From: Collybiopsis luxurians FD-317 M1
Lineage: Eukaryota > Basidiomycota > Agaricomycetes > Agaricales > Omphalotaceae
Reading direction: 5' to 3'
Assembly: GCA_000827265.1 (NCBI GenBank)
Contig: KN834826.1
Coordinates: 111,419 to 173,286, forward strand
Length of the DNA stretch: 61,868 bases
Below, piece after piece: positions 1-9,800 of this stretch (position 1 is its first letter; each line of letters starts with the position of its first letter). A model generated the notes under the pieces. That model made no database searches. It was not told the origin of the DNA and was given only the letters and a program-made list of their open reading frames with translations. The translations under genes were made by a program, and so were the position numbers.

Positions 1-1499
1 AGGTCTTACCTCCACACCGTCCGTACAATTTAAAAATCGAGATGGAAGGAGACTCAGCCCCTCCCTTTGGGAAACTCTATAACATGTCGGAAACAGAGCT
101 AAAAGCCCTAAAAGACTATATCGATGATATGCTAGGGAAAGGGTTTATTAGAGCCTCCAACTCGCCTGCTGGGGCTCCAGTTCTATTCGTAAAAAAGAAG
201 GACGGAAGCCTAAGGCTTTGTGTTGACTATCGGGCCTTAAATTGAATCACAAGGAAGAATAGGTATCCCTTACCCCTTATAGGCCCACTTGTCGACCAAC
301 TACGAAAGGCAAAATATTTTACGAAACTCAATTTGAGAGCAGGATATAACAATGTCCAAATAGCGGAAGGCCACGAGTGGAAAACAGCGTTTCGTACGCA
401 ATACGGATCCTACAAAATGTTGGTCATGCCTTTCGGGTTAACAAATGCCCCTTCGGCTTTCCAATTTTTTATGAACAACATTTTCCATGATTTACTGGAT
501 GTATGCGTGGTTATTTACTTGGACGACATTCTCATTTATTTGGATGACGAAAAAACCCATGAGGAACAAGTCCGAAAGGTACTACAAAGGCTACGAGACA
601 ACCACCTACACGCGAAACTGGAAAAATGCAGTTTCGATACCGACACAGTTGAATATTTGGGGGTAATAATAAATCCCAACGGGGTGTTGATGGATCAGTC
701 CAAGGTCAAAGCCATAACATCTTGGCCGGTTCCACGGAATATAAAAGAACTGCAGTCATTCTTGGGTTTTGCAAATTTCTATCGCAGATTTATTGACAAT
801 TATAGCGGCATAACAAAAGCCCTAACGTCACTACTGCGAAAGGATGCCATTTGGCATTGGGACGAGTCGTGTCAAAGGTGTTTCGATTTATTAAAAAATG
901 CCTTTACACATGCCCCGGTGCTACGACATTTCAACCCAGAACTTTCAATTATTCTGGAATGTGACACATCGGATTGGGCAATAGCAGCAATATTGTCTCA
1001 GCTGGACCCGAAAACCGGAGAAATACATCCGATTGCTTTTCATACTTGGTCCATGATACCAGCTGAAATAAATTACAACATCTACGACAAGGAATTACTG
1101 GCTATCGTGGAATGTTTTAAAGTTTGGAGAGCCTATTGTGACAGTTTGAGATTCCAAATCCAGGTTTATTCTGATCACAATAACCTGCAGTGGTTTACGA
1201 CTACCAAACAGCTGTCGGCGAGACAAGCGAGGTGGTCAGAGGCCTTATCAGGATTCGACTTCCGAATCAACTATAGACCCGGAACTTTGGGAGCAAAACC
1301 AGATGCTTTGACGAGACGAGCAGATGTATACCCAAAGAAAGGAATTGATAGGGACTCTGCTAGAGCAGGAAGAGAGCAAAAATTGATTCCTCCAGAACAA
1401 CTCAATGCAGCATTGCTTTTGTATGAGGATTTGTTATTAGAACAGATTCGAAAGGCGGAACAAGATGAATTCATGCGAGACACCATAAAGCAGATTTGA
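1..1499 (+). pseudogene. Reverse transcriptase and RNase H of Ty3/Gypsy copy 1
   Basis: The frame opens at the window edge and reads through RT motifs: [17 protein letters not shown], then the GYNNVQIAEGHEWKTAF block, MPFGLTNAPSAFQ, and the catalytic VIYLDDILIY near bases 512-540. RNase H follows, with LECDTSDWAIAA and VYSDHNNLQWF (bases about 955-1200). Two defects are visible. TGA at 243-245 interrupts the frame. The motif A aspartate, normally in KLDLR, reads Asn here (AAT at 330-332), which would abolish polymerase activity. TGA at 1497-1499 separates this block from the integrase. Both stops fall where copy 2 has CAA, so the ancestral codon was probably CGA in both copies. Confidence 0.93.
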
Positions 1500-2642
1500 G
1501 AAGGGAAGATTAAAAATGTGGTATTCAAAAATGGGTTACTTAAATGACAAGGTCGTATATATGTCCCTAACGACACAAACCTTCGACGAGACGTACTTTC
1601 TGCCTATCATGATGCACTCAGAGGACATCCGGGCGAGAAGAAAACAAAAAAGATACTCAATCAGTTGTTCTTTTGGAAAGGAAGCAGCAAGGATGTACAT
1701 CACTACGTACAAAGCTGCCATACTTGTATAAGATCCAAGGCTAGAAGAACTCTCTGATATGGGAATCTGAAACCTCTACCCATTGGGCAAAGACCCTGGA
1801 GCTCAATTTCAATGGACCATATAGTTCAACTCCTGAAAGCAGGAAAGGAACAATTTGACGCAATCCTAGTAGTAGTAGATCGGCTCATGAAACAAGCCAT
1901 CTATATTCCCTGTCACATGACAGACACTGCAAAGGATTTCGCAAGACTATTCCCCAAAAATATATTCTCGAAACATGGGCTACCAGTGGATATCATCTCG
2001 GATCAGGGAAGCTTGTTCATCTCCCAGTTTTGGAAGGAATTGTGTAAGATACTTGGTATCAAGTCTTGTCTCTCGATGGCATATCACCCTCAAACAGATG
2101 GGCAGACAGAGAGAACTAATCAAAGCCTCGAAGGATACCTAAGAATCTATACGTCTTACGACCAAGACAACTGGGATGCCTTATTACCTATCGCAGAATT
2201 CGTATACAACAACACTCCCCATTCAACTACAGGATTAACACCCTTCTTTGCAAATAAAGGATACCATCCAAAACTTTCAATTAACCTATCAAAGGTGAAC
2301 GACTCGGAAGCAAACCAGTATGCTACCGAGTTAAAAGAAATACACAAATATTTAAAACAACAAATATACGAAGCAAACGAGGCAGCAGTGAATCAGTTCA
2401 ATTGCCACCGTGCCGGAAATCCTGATTGGAAAAAGGGCGACCAAGTCTGGTTGGATATGGGTAACATCCAAACAAGAAGGCCTACCAAAAAATTGGATCA
2501 CAAGTGGGCAGGACCCTATACGATACTCGATAAAATAGGATCTCATGCCTATCGACTCGAGTTACCAGGGGACCTACAACGAATCCATAATGTATTCCAT
2601 GTCGATAGACTAAAACCCCATCATCCGGATCCTTTCCAGTGA
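1500..2642 (+). pseudogene. Integrase of Ty3/Gypsy copy 1
   Basis: The frame continues after the stop at 1497-1499. The zinc-binding HHCC part is visible as HDALRGHPGEKK and then HHYVQSCHTCIRSKARR. The DDE core shows Asp in SISMDHIVQ, Asp in ISDQGSLFISQFWKEL, and Glu in TDGQTERTNQSLEGYL. A C-terminal beta-barrel region (VWLDMGNIQTRRPTKKLDHK, HNVFHVDRLKPHHPDPFQ) follows. In-frame TGAs occur near 1543 and 1757. The one near 1757 aligns with CGA in copy 2 (bases about 23736-23738), a direct C-to-T transition. A further TGA at 2641-2643 separates it from the chromodomain tail. Confidence 0.92.
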
Positions 2643-2954
2643 GTCATATCGCCACCTCCACCAATCTTCATTAAGGGGGAACCGGAATATGAAGTCGAGT
2701 TGATAAAAGACAGTCGTCCAACGGGAGAAATGGACAGAGGAATCCAGTACTTGATCAAATGGAAAGGGTATGACGAGGAGTCCTGGATTCCCTGGAAAGG
2801 TATGGTAGGAAGTATTGATTTGATTCGCGAGTGGGAGAAAGCACATCCGAGGAAATGAAAGTTACCTCTCGAGCTCCTCAAAGAACTCGAAAGCCTAGCC
2901 CTGCAAGACAAGGAGGAAAGGGAGTTGAGACAAGCAGCTGAAGCTGTCATTTAA
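2643..2954 (+). pseudogene. Chromodomain tail of Ty3/Gypsy polyprotein, copy 1
   Basis: After TGA at 2641-2643 the frame continues with a proline run and a chromodomain: IFIKGEPEYEVELIKDSR, then GIQYLIKWKGYDEESWIP and a helix ending in EWEKAHPRK. Chromodomains on chromovirus integrases bind modified histone H3 and steer insertion into heterochromatin, which matches the setting of this window. An acidic, charged tail (ELLKELESLALQDKEERE) runs to a TAA at about 2952. A TGA after HPRK (about 2858) is shared with copy 2. Confidence 0.85.
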
Positions 2955-2990
2955 TCGGGAGAAATGACTCTCGAAATCGAAACCTCAACC

Positions 2991-3002
2991 TTAAAGGGGG
3001 GG
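2991..3002 (+). promoter_or_regulatory. Polypurine tract, pol-proximal copy
   Basis: Positions 2991-3002 read TTAAAGGGGGGG followed by TAA, directly after the pol stop. This is the usual place for the plus-strand primer of a Ty3/Gypsy element, yet no LTR follows; the antisense gene block does. Copy 2 has the same tract (reverse, 22493-22502). A near-identical tract sits immediately before the LTR at 6351-6358. Confidence 0.6.
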
Positions 3003-3160
3003 TAAAAGCAATACTTCAAGTTTTCGTTTCCAATTTCTCGACACGTTTCTCTCTATTATTATCAAAAATCATAACAAATTCATAATTCCACTTCAGGGAA
3101 ATAAAGCATACAGTGGGCATAGATTGGGATATACAGGTACAGAAGGCTGGAACGGAAGGA

Positions 3161-4105
3161 CTAATCAAAGGACGACTCGATTAATTCGTCATGTTCGGCT
3201 CGAACGTCGAAAGGGATTCCAAATACTTCCTCCAATTCCCGGGCATATAAATCCTCAACACGCTCAATCTCCATCTGTTCCTGTATATCCTGCAGGGTCA
3301 GAGCCATATGGAGGCTGGGATCCGCCAATTCATCTTCATTCTTTTTGACCAACGAATAGGTCAAAGGATCCTCTCCGGTGCGAACAAAGTAGGCATTAGG
3401 GTGACCAGACGAAAAGATCACTACAGGAGATGTATTGCGAGTCTCGACGAGAGTACTAGGAAGGGAAGTGGTATCGAGAGAAGGAACAAAATTGGATAGG
3501 GAATCGGGAGTAGAGTCACTCTTCGTCCCGAAAAGAAAGGATTCAGATGAAGGACCACTCCATACATCCATGGGGGCAACGGTGCTAGTAGTTACTGGTT
3601 CCAAGGGCAGATCTCCAATATTCAAGATACGACGAAGCTCCTCATAAATGCCGTGAAATCAAGATAATTCAACTCCACGCCCCTGGGCCAAAGCTTCAGC
3701 AGCAAGTTGGAGGTTGTGGGACTCGATGAGAGAGTCTCGCAACTCCTTAATAACCCGATCTTGCTCCTTAATGGTCACTTCAGCAGCTTCGTGAAGATAT
3801 CTGGCTTCCTGGGCATCTCGCTAGGAAGGATCAGTGAGCCATGGAAACCCTACGACAAGTCGAAAAAGACATACAGATGACTCAAGCATCTTATCTTCAA
3901 ATTTCTGCGTGGTTCGACTCAAGAGTTCTCGCAACTCATGGATCTCATCGGATTGACCCTCAACAACCCTCTGCAGTCACCCAAACTCACAATGAGCTTG
4001 GTTCACAAGGACGTCCTGATCAGATACGACTTGAGAAATACTCTCAGCAGCATCAGCGAGATGATCTAGGAATGAAGCAGAGTCAAAGGGAGAAGAGGAA
4101 GCCAT
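3161..4105 (-). CDS. Antisense accessory gene B in Ty3/Gypsy copy 1 (coiled-coil protein, unknown function)
   Basis: The gene lies opposite to pol. Its ATG is at 4105-4103, and one GT-AG intron (3821-3874, 54 bases) joins the exons 4105-3875 and 3820-3161. The N-terminal half is helical and probably coiled coil (SPFDSASFLDHLADAAESIS, VVEGQSDEIHELRELLS, then VTIKEQDRVIKELRDSLIES). The C-terminal half is Ser/Thr/Pro-rich and ends in an acidic region (EDELADPSLHMALTLQDIQE, ARELEEVFGIPFDVRAEHDE). I recognise no known domain. One in-frame TGA (3661-3659) aligns with CAA in copy 2 (21835-21837), so CGA was probably ancestral and the reading frame was open. A TATA-like GATAAAAGG lies about 52 bases upstream. 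The same gene with the same intron is present at 21393-22334. Confidence 0.7.
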
Positions 4106-4407
4106 GACAAGGGAGGATCTCGAAATGAGGATAGAAAAATAGTCTCGAAAAAGTATCCTTTTATCGAGACAAGGATGCCCGATACGAACCTAATAAGGGA
4201 TGAAATGTGCAGCCACATGCATACGCCTCATGGAAATTTTTGAATACTTCAATTCTCAGGAGATATCTTATTTCGAACCCGGGGCAACTTCTTATTTCAC
4301 ACAAAGGAGGGGCCCAAAAAAGAAAAAGATTTAATTTAGGAAGGGAAATACAAAAAAATTCAGAATAAGGATCTATCTAGATACAAGAAGTCTACAAGCC
4401 AAAAGTC
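4106..4407. other. Spacer between antisense genes A and B
   Basis: Apart from the TATA-like box, no coding potential is seen. It is the end of gene A and the presumed promoter of gene B, and it is well conserved with 21092-21392 in copy 2. Confidence 0.5.
4157..4165 (-). promoter_or_regulatory. TATA-like box of antisense gene B
   Basis: GATAAAAGG on the minus strand lies about 52 bases upstream of the gene B ATG. The matching site in copy 2 (21333-21341) reads AATAAAAGG, differing only by a CG to CA change at its first base. Confidence 0.4.
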
Positions 4408-6165
4408 CTACGAACTACTAGAAGAAGGTTTTGAAGGCGAGGCAGCAACAAACTGCCCTTGGACCGACTCGAAAAGCTGCCGAAGCTGGGCGAGTTCTTC
4501 ATCTCGCAACTTTGACTCTTCTGCTGCGACTTGATGGGCCTCCTCACTTGCAGCCAGCTTCTCCTTCAACTCCTCTATCTCACCATCCCGAGCTTCCATT
4601 GCTCCCCTTAGTTGTTGAACCTCCTATAAGATACCCTATCAAAACACTAAAACAGCTGAAAGAGAAGAAGGGAACTTACCGTCGACTGAACGTCACCTGT
4701 GAAATGTCGAACAAAGGATTTGAGTCGAGTCAGCTCTTCATCCTTATCCTTCAACTGTGAGTCACGCGAGATCACTTGTTCCTGCAGATGGAGATTCTTG
4801 GCCTCCAAACGATCTGACTTCCGCGACAAGGCGTGATATTCCCGATACGCTCGGAGGAGCTCATCTTGCTGAGCATCAATGATATTGGCAGAAGACAAGT
4901 TGATCATCGAGAGGGACTCAATGAACTGGGTTAACCCGCTATTCAAAAATGGGGTGGGAGGTTCCAATAATTCAGCAATCTGCGTAACGACACGCTCAAT
5001 CGCAGTTCGTATCACTGAAACAGGAATTAGTTAGAACGGCGACATGAATGGAAGAATAGTGAAACTCACTTTCGTCCCGAGTAGTGGAAGAGTCATCGGA
5101 AGGGTCTCGCTTAACAAGAGGTCCAAAAAACCAGGTTTTCAAACCAGAAACCTCGTGATAGGACCGGTTGTCAACGGCCTTCCAGACGGGGGAGGGAGGT
5201 GTCGGAACAGGAACAGGGGGAGGAGGAACTTCTTCGGGATAGTCCAAGGTCATGGCATCCAGCTCTTCCAGAGCTCCCATCTCCACATCAACATCTGCGG
5301 TGTCACGAACGACCTCCTTCCCCTTGCGAGATGAAGTCGGAACAATTGGTTCGCAACTCGGCTCCCCTAGATGCACCCTTTCCTCTCGAAGGAGTTGACT
5401 CTTTCGAAATGCATCTGAAGAAACGACTAGAAGATAATGAGTAATGATAATAACCCTAGACTCATCGAACTCACCAGCTTTCCTTCTTCCTTCTGGAGTC
5501 CTCGGCCTGTCCGACGATAAACCCAACTCTTCTGGATGACTACAGTAGTAAGGGGTTTTTCGCAACCCCGCCGTTAAGGCATTCCATTCTTCACCCCAAA
5601 TAGGAAACAGCCCTCGACTTGACACGATACGATAAGCGACGATGAGGGGGAGCTTAGCGAGGATGTGGAATTGAAGGAGACGAAAGATACTCTTGAAGGA
5701 ACAAAACTTCTTACTAGAAGGATAGTTCACTTTGCAAGTACTGCACGATAAAGAGTTTGGGCAAAGGGAGCATGAGGAGTGAAGATTATGCAACTCGCAA
5801 TATTCGCAAGATGGATAGCTCCCGAAAATCTTCCTCCACTCTTCGATATCTACCCTATCCAAAACCTCGGGACTTGAGTTGGCCAGATATGCATCTTCGT
5901 AGATGGGCTGGAGGCCAGTAGGAAGGGAAGTGGGAACTCTGTCTGTTATGGAGATGGAGGGATACCAGAGTTGCGTGCTGCATTCAAAGGCCACATGCCG
6001 CATTTTCTTGGCCGTTGGGGGAGCTGAAGGAAGAGCATTGGAGAAGGGAACCACAGAGGCTGATTGGAGAGGCTGCAGAACCCTGAGGATCAGTCGGGGC
6101 TTCGACCCTCCTGAATTACTTGAAGATGCAATAGGTTGGTCAGGAAATGTTTGAGAGGACAACAT
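4408..6165 (-). CDS. Antisense accessory gene A in Ty3/Gypsy copy 1 (Cys-rich, coiled-coil protein, unknown function)
   Basis: Four exons can be read on the strand opposite to pol: 6165-5475, 5414-5070, 5014-4680 and 4623-4408. They are separated by GT-AG introns at 5415-5474, 5015-5069 and 4624-4679. The spliced frame is open throughout in this copy. The N-terminus is Ser-rich and basic (MLSSQTFPDQPIASSSNSGG). A cysteine cluster follows (CEYCELHNLHSSCSLC, SLSCSTCKVN, KKFCSFK), likely to bind zinc. The middle is Pro-rich and acidic, and the last two exons form long coiled coils (LHLQEQVISRDSQLKDKDEE, EEAHQVAAEESKLRDEELAQ). I recognise no named family. The ATG at 6165 is chosen because a TATAAAG lies about 50 bases upstream. 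Gene A is repeated at 19427-21091. Confidence 0.75.
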
Positions 6166-6213
6166 AGTGGTAAGAGAAAGAGAGGAAATTGACTCAAAAA
6201 CCCAGAGTGCCAG

Positions 6214-6220
6214 CTTTATA
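6214..6220 (-). promoter_or_regulatory. TATA box of antisense gene A
   Basis: The minus strand reads TATAAAG here, about 49 bases upstream of the gene A ATG (6165) and roughly 140 bases inside the LTR border. It would give this gene a promoter separate from the LTR. Confidence 0.5.
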
Positions 6221-6350
6221 AGGGCTTCGGACTTAGAGTTTTTCGATCGAAATTCAGCATCCGGCATATCAAAACTCAATCTGACGGCGAACAGTCACGA
6301 CACCGTGTCGCATCAAAAGCGACGCATCCTTTCGAGGGCTCAAGGACCTT

Positions 6351-6358
6351 AGGGGGGG
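6351..6358 (+). promoter_or_regulatory. Polypurine tract adjacent to 3' LTR
   Basis: AGGGGGGG followed by TAA sits directly before the LTR start at 6362, the position expected for the plus-strand primer. It resembles the tract at 2991-3002, including the preceding CCTTA. Confidence 0.75.
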
Positions 6359-6361
6359 TAA

Positions 6362-7056
6362 TGTTATGCCCTACGCTATTTTTTCTGCTCTTTCCAACCA
6401 GTACACTCACAACACGACTCGATAATAGTCTTACCAATCAACTCGGCTCTCCAAACCCGACACGCATTTTGCAAGGCGAACTAACCCGTTGCTCATTCCA
6501 AACTTCTATTCACAAGGCCACATGTCTTCCTGCAGAGTATAAAAGCCTTGTACCTACATCTCTCACGATAATGCTGTTATTACCTGAACTATCTTGATCT
6601 GTGTTGTTTCTGTTCTCTTGTTCACTAGTCTATAATATTATTCTGCTTAACACTGAGTCGAGCAAACCCCATTGACACCGAGTCACTGGCATATCCACTT
6701 CTCACTTGTTGAACCGATCAACAAGACTATTTGACTGCCGTAGCCTCTCGAATATTCTGTCTCGTAGGGTAAACGGACACCGAGTCATGAACCTTCCGAG
6801 TCAACCCTCATTAATACCATCTTAACGAGTCCTTTTGATATACAATCTCTAGTCGCACCGAGCTACTAGAATTGTTATTCGACACTCGAGGATCATTCCT
6901 CTATATCAAATACTCAAACCGTACAGGACTCGATCACTTGTCGTACATAGCGACTCTCCATCGCGTACTCTGTCTCAGCTGTGGTATAATAAATTACTTT
7001 CTACTCACTGAACCTGCTACAAGCTTCTAACAACAAAGGTAGTAAAGGTCCTAACA
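6362..7056 (+). repeat. 3' LTR of Ty3/Gypsy copy 1 (695 bp)
   Basis: It starts TGTTATGCCC and ends CCTAACA, with inverted TGTTA/TAACA ends. Its length equals that of the reverse-strand LTR at 27565-28259. A TATAAAAG at 6538-6545 marks the probable U3 promoter. The outer flank is CCTAT; the matching target duplication would lie left of the window. Confidence 0.93.
6538..6545 (+). promoter_or_regulatory. TATA box in LTR U3
   Basis: TATAAAAG in the LTR, in sense orientation. The same sequence is present in the right LTR of copy 2 (minus strand, 28083-28076). Confidence 0.55.
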
Positions 7057-7140
7057 CCTATTCCTCTATACACTTAAAATACATCTTATCCTATCATTTG
7101 GCTCAGGTCTAACAAAATAACAGTGTCAAACTATCATCAA

Positions 7141-9282
7141 GATGTCTGGAGCTGATACAGAACCCAACCAATGAGGGGGAAGATGACCACAGTCTACCCC
7201 AGTACAGAACAAGTCTTACCTTGGTCTGCCTTCACAATGAGGCACACCACATCATATGGCTGCTAGAGCTGCATCACAAGCTGCCTCAAGGCAAGCTCAG
7301 CATGCTCCTCCAGAAGAAGAAGACCCTTCCATGGGAGAAGAGTTGCCAGATCATACAACTGTTGCCTCTGTTACTCAATTTGAATACTGCAAATATTGCA
7401 CAACATCTCATAGGTTTAGAAACTGGTCATAACAAGCACATAGCGCAATTGAAAAATGCAAAATTAGCTAGAGCAGAATGGGGAGAAACTGCTCAGGGTT
7501 ACATTCTCAACCATGACCCATATATGGTGAACATCATTCCTTGTGACTTCCATCAAAGATTGATGAGCATTTTCTAATGCCTCTGGAAGAAGAAAAACCA
7601 CATCAAATTAACGAAGATGGGGTTATTTATGAATTTCAACCAATAAAGGAAATGGTTGACTTGCATAATCCACTGGAAGGATGGAAAGTATCAACCAAGG
7701 ATATTAGACAATTAACTTTACAGCATGCTATTGATCAATTGATGACTAAAAGCAGTCTCAACAATAGTGATTTATTGAAGGCTGAAAAGTTTTGGGAATG
7801 TTTTGGAAGAGATCAAGGACATACAGTGTTAGTTTATATAGTATACATGAATATTATGAAAGAAAAACCACCTGTTTCACCCCAATTTGGGGAAAGAGGT
7901 GCTCAAGCAATGATACCATCAGCAATGGAACAACATGAGGTTGATGAAGATGTTCCTCTGCAAGGAGAAGTTTGTCCTGCATTTGGGGAGAACTTGTGTA
8001 GTATCCATCTGGACCTCGAGATACAGAAGTTTCCCAAGGAGCAGGGACATCAAGTGCACAAATTCCCTATTATGGTAATAGTGGATACCAAGCTGTGGCA
8101 AATGATGTTCCAAATAGGAACAATGCAAGGGAGGTGTCTGCATTGTGGAAGCATGACTTGTCTTATACCACCAACATAAGGCCACACGATGAGCAGTCAA
8201 ACCAGACTGAACCAGACCTGGGTAGAAGAATTTGGCTGAACCAAGCTGGTTTTGTACCTGGTGGAAACACATTCCATGGCAGATGTATGCCACCTGGGTA
8301 CCACCAGGAGCATGCCATCAGGTGACCAGGTTGGAATGTGCAGGGAATTTAGAATACACAGGACACCAGACATTCCAGAATTCCATTTTCTAGTCAATAT
8401 TCAGAACCCACAGATGCAAAAGTAACTCATGGAATGAATCCCTTTGTCAATACGCATGACCCAATGGCCCAGGACTGGGGCAGAACTATTTTGTATGCTC
8501 CCCAAACAGGTAAAAGTGATGAGTTGGAAGGTAGAAGAATGGATGTCAAAGGAAGAGAAGAATGGAAGCCAGAGATTCTGGAACATCTACAAGGATTCAT
8601 GGCATTAGAGAAGGGAAAAGGTGAAGTAAGGGAAGAGTATTGCATTGCAGATAGCCCTAGGGCTGTTAAGGGGGTAGTAGGAAGACAGGATTTTACTCCT
8701 ATTAGGAATATTCCTGCATTCTGGGCAGTAACTAATCCTTTTAGAACAAAGGAAGAATTGGTAGAGGTGCCTAACCCATCTAATGTGGGCCCAAGAGCAC
8801 AGAAACACTTGCAAAATGCCAATGTTCAGGTCACAACTGAAATCAGAGCACCTACAGTCTCTGTTGCTGTTCCACAAGCAGTGAATATGTACCCTCCACC
8901 TTTACTGCCTAGAGCATCAAGACCTGCAACTGCATTTGCAGCACCCCCTGCCATTCCAGTGACTGGACCAGTGGTGGCACCACTGGCAGGACTTCCAGAT
9001 TATAATGATGGAAGAACCCCAGTTGTTGCAGTTGGAACAAACATTGCAGGGAATAGAACTGTTCCTTCAGGGAACATCCATAATGTGGTCTACGTGCCAC
9101 AACAAAGTTATGTTCCTTATGGAACAGGAGTAGGTGCAGCAGGGGGCAGTCCACCAGGACCTCCACCTCCACCTCCTCTCAGAAGATATATGTATGCTCC
9201 TTTTCATCATAGTGGGAGCCACACTTCAAATACACTGGCTAGGTTGCAGGGAGGCAGAGGATATGGACACCAGAGGCAATGA
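7141..9282 (+). pseudogene. Decayed gag-like reading frame
   Basis: From ATG at 7141 a protein frame can be followed with at least two frame changes and several TGA codons. The first (near 7171, 7183 and 7237) fit former CGA codons. The middle part is helical and charged (HQINEDGVIYEFQPIKEM; KSSLNNSDLLKAEKFWECFG). The last open stretch, 8434-9282, is 282 residues, with a Pro/Ala/Val-rich second half ending in GGSPPGPPPPPPLRR. Low-complexity proline followed by a Gly/Arg tail recalls the N-terminal part of fungal Gag proteins, but no zinc knuckle or capsid motif is seen. It starts 85 bases after the LTR of copy 1 and is not part of that element. A host gene relic is an alternative. Confidence 0.35.
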
Positions 9283-9440
9283 CCAGTTCATGCAAAAATT
9301 ACATGATTTCATGTCACCTCAAAGTTCACCTTGAAGTTCACTTTGAAGGTCAAATGAAAATTGGGCAAATACATCTTGCGATTGACACCCATAAATGTCT
9401 TTAAGGGGAAAAATCTTCCCAAGATCTGAGCTAGCACTGC
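9267..9440. repeat. Dispersed repeat of about 170 bp, copy 1
   Basis: The stretch from CACCAGAGGCAATGACCAG to AGATCTGAGCTAGCA matches 18386-18557 in the same orientation with scattered changes. Both contain short repeats of TTCACCTTGAAG. At 18386-18557 it covers the N-terminus of a reverse-strand gag, so this copy is probably a detached gag start. Confidence 0.6.
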
Positions 9441-9800
9441 ATCATGGTGTTGTTCCAAAGAAGATCTTCATTTTTAGTGAGCATCTAGGCCTTCAGTTGG
9501 AACAAAGAAACCGGCAGGTTCACGGCCATACCAATCAAGGTGTTTTAAAACTTGCTAGAACCAAATTCTGCCTTTTCACTCTTTCATGACATTGGACCTC
9601 TTTGGGTCATTTAGGTACGTAGACTAATGTATATATATCATTTCAACAAGTTCTGAGGTTATGATTGTCGAAGGCAACAAGTCTGAGGATAATGAAGTCG
9701 CAAGTTGCAATGATGACAAATTTTAAGGTCCCCTCTGGCCTCTATCCAATGACCAGACAATTGCCATTACTTCTTTCTTAATGTGCTTGTAGATATTTGG
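9441..9800. other. No gene seen
   Basis: A low-CpG stretch with no reading frame that I can connect to either neighbour. Confidence 0.4.

Larger units (their letters stand above)
1..7056 (+). mobile_element. Ty3/Gypsy chromovirus-type LTR retrotransposon, copy 1 (5' part outside the window)
   Basis: The visible order is RT, RNase H, integrase, chromodomain, polypurine tract, two antisense genes, a second polypurine tract, and a complete 695-bp LTR. RT before integrase and a C-terminal chromodomain define a Ty3/Gypsy chromovirus. The 5' LTR, gag and protease lie left of the window. The coding frame is broken by several TGA codons, most at sites where related copies or the protein context indicate CGA, so the copy is probably dead. 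It keeps more CpG dinucleotides than the copies at 19033-28259 and 36338-37949, which suggests it is the youngest of the three. The unusual part is the block at 3003-6350, which carries spliced genes on the opposite strand. Confidence 0.93.

Noticed and set aside
1271..2950. Several reverse open frames opposite to pol in copy 1 (1271-1576, 2156-2347, 2621-2950)
   Set aside because: They mirror conserved pol codons, have no introns or promoter, and differ in kind from the spliced antisense genes further right.
3124..3648. Forward frames opposite gene B
   Set aside because: Shadow frames; the minus-strand frame is conserved with copy 2 and carries the intron.
3161..6165. Antisense genes as an envelope gene
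   Set aside because: No signal peptide or transmembrane segment is visible; composition is Cys-rich/coiled-coil and acidic.
8434..9282. Collagen- or formin-like protein because of the proline run
   Set aside because: A short proline run alone is not diagnostic; the frame belongs to a longer decayed gag-like sequence.
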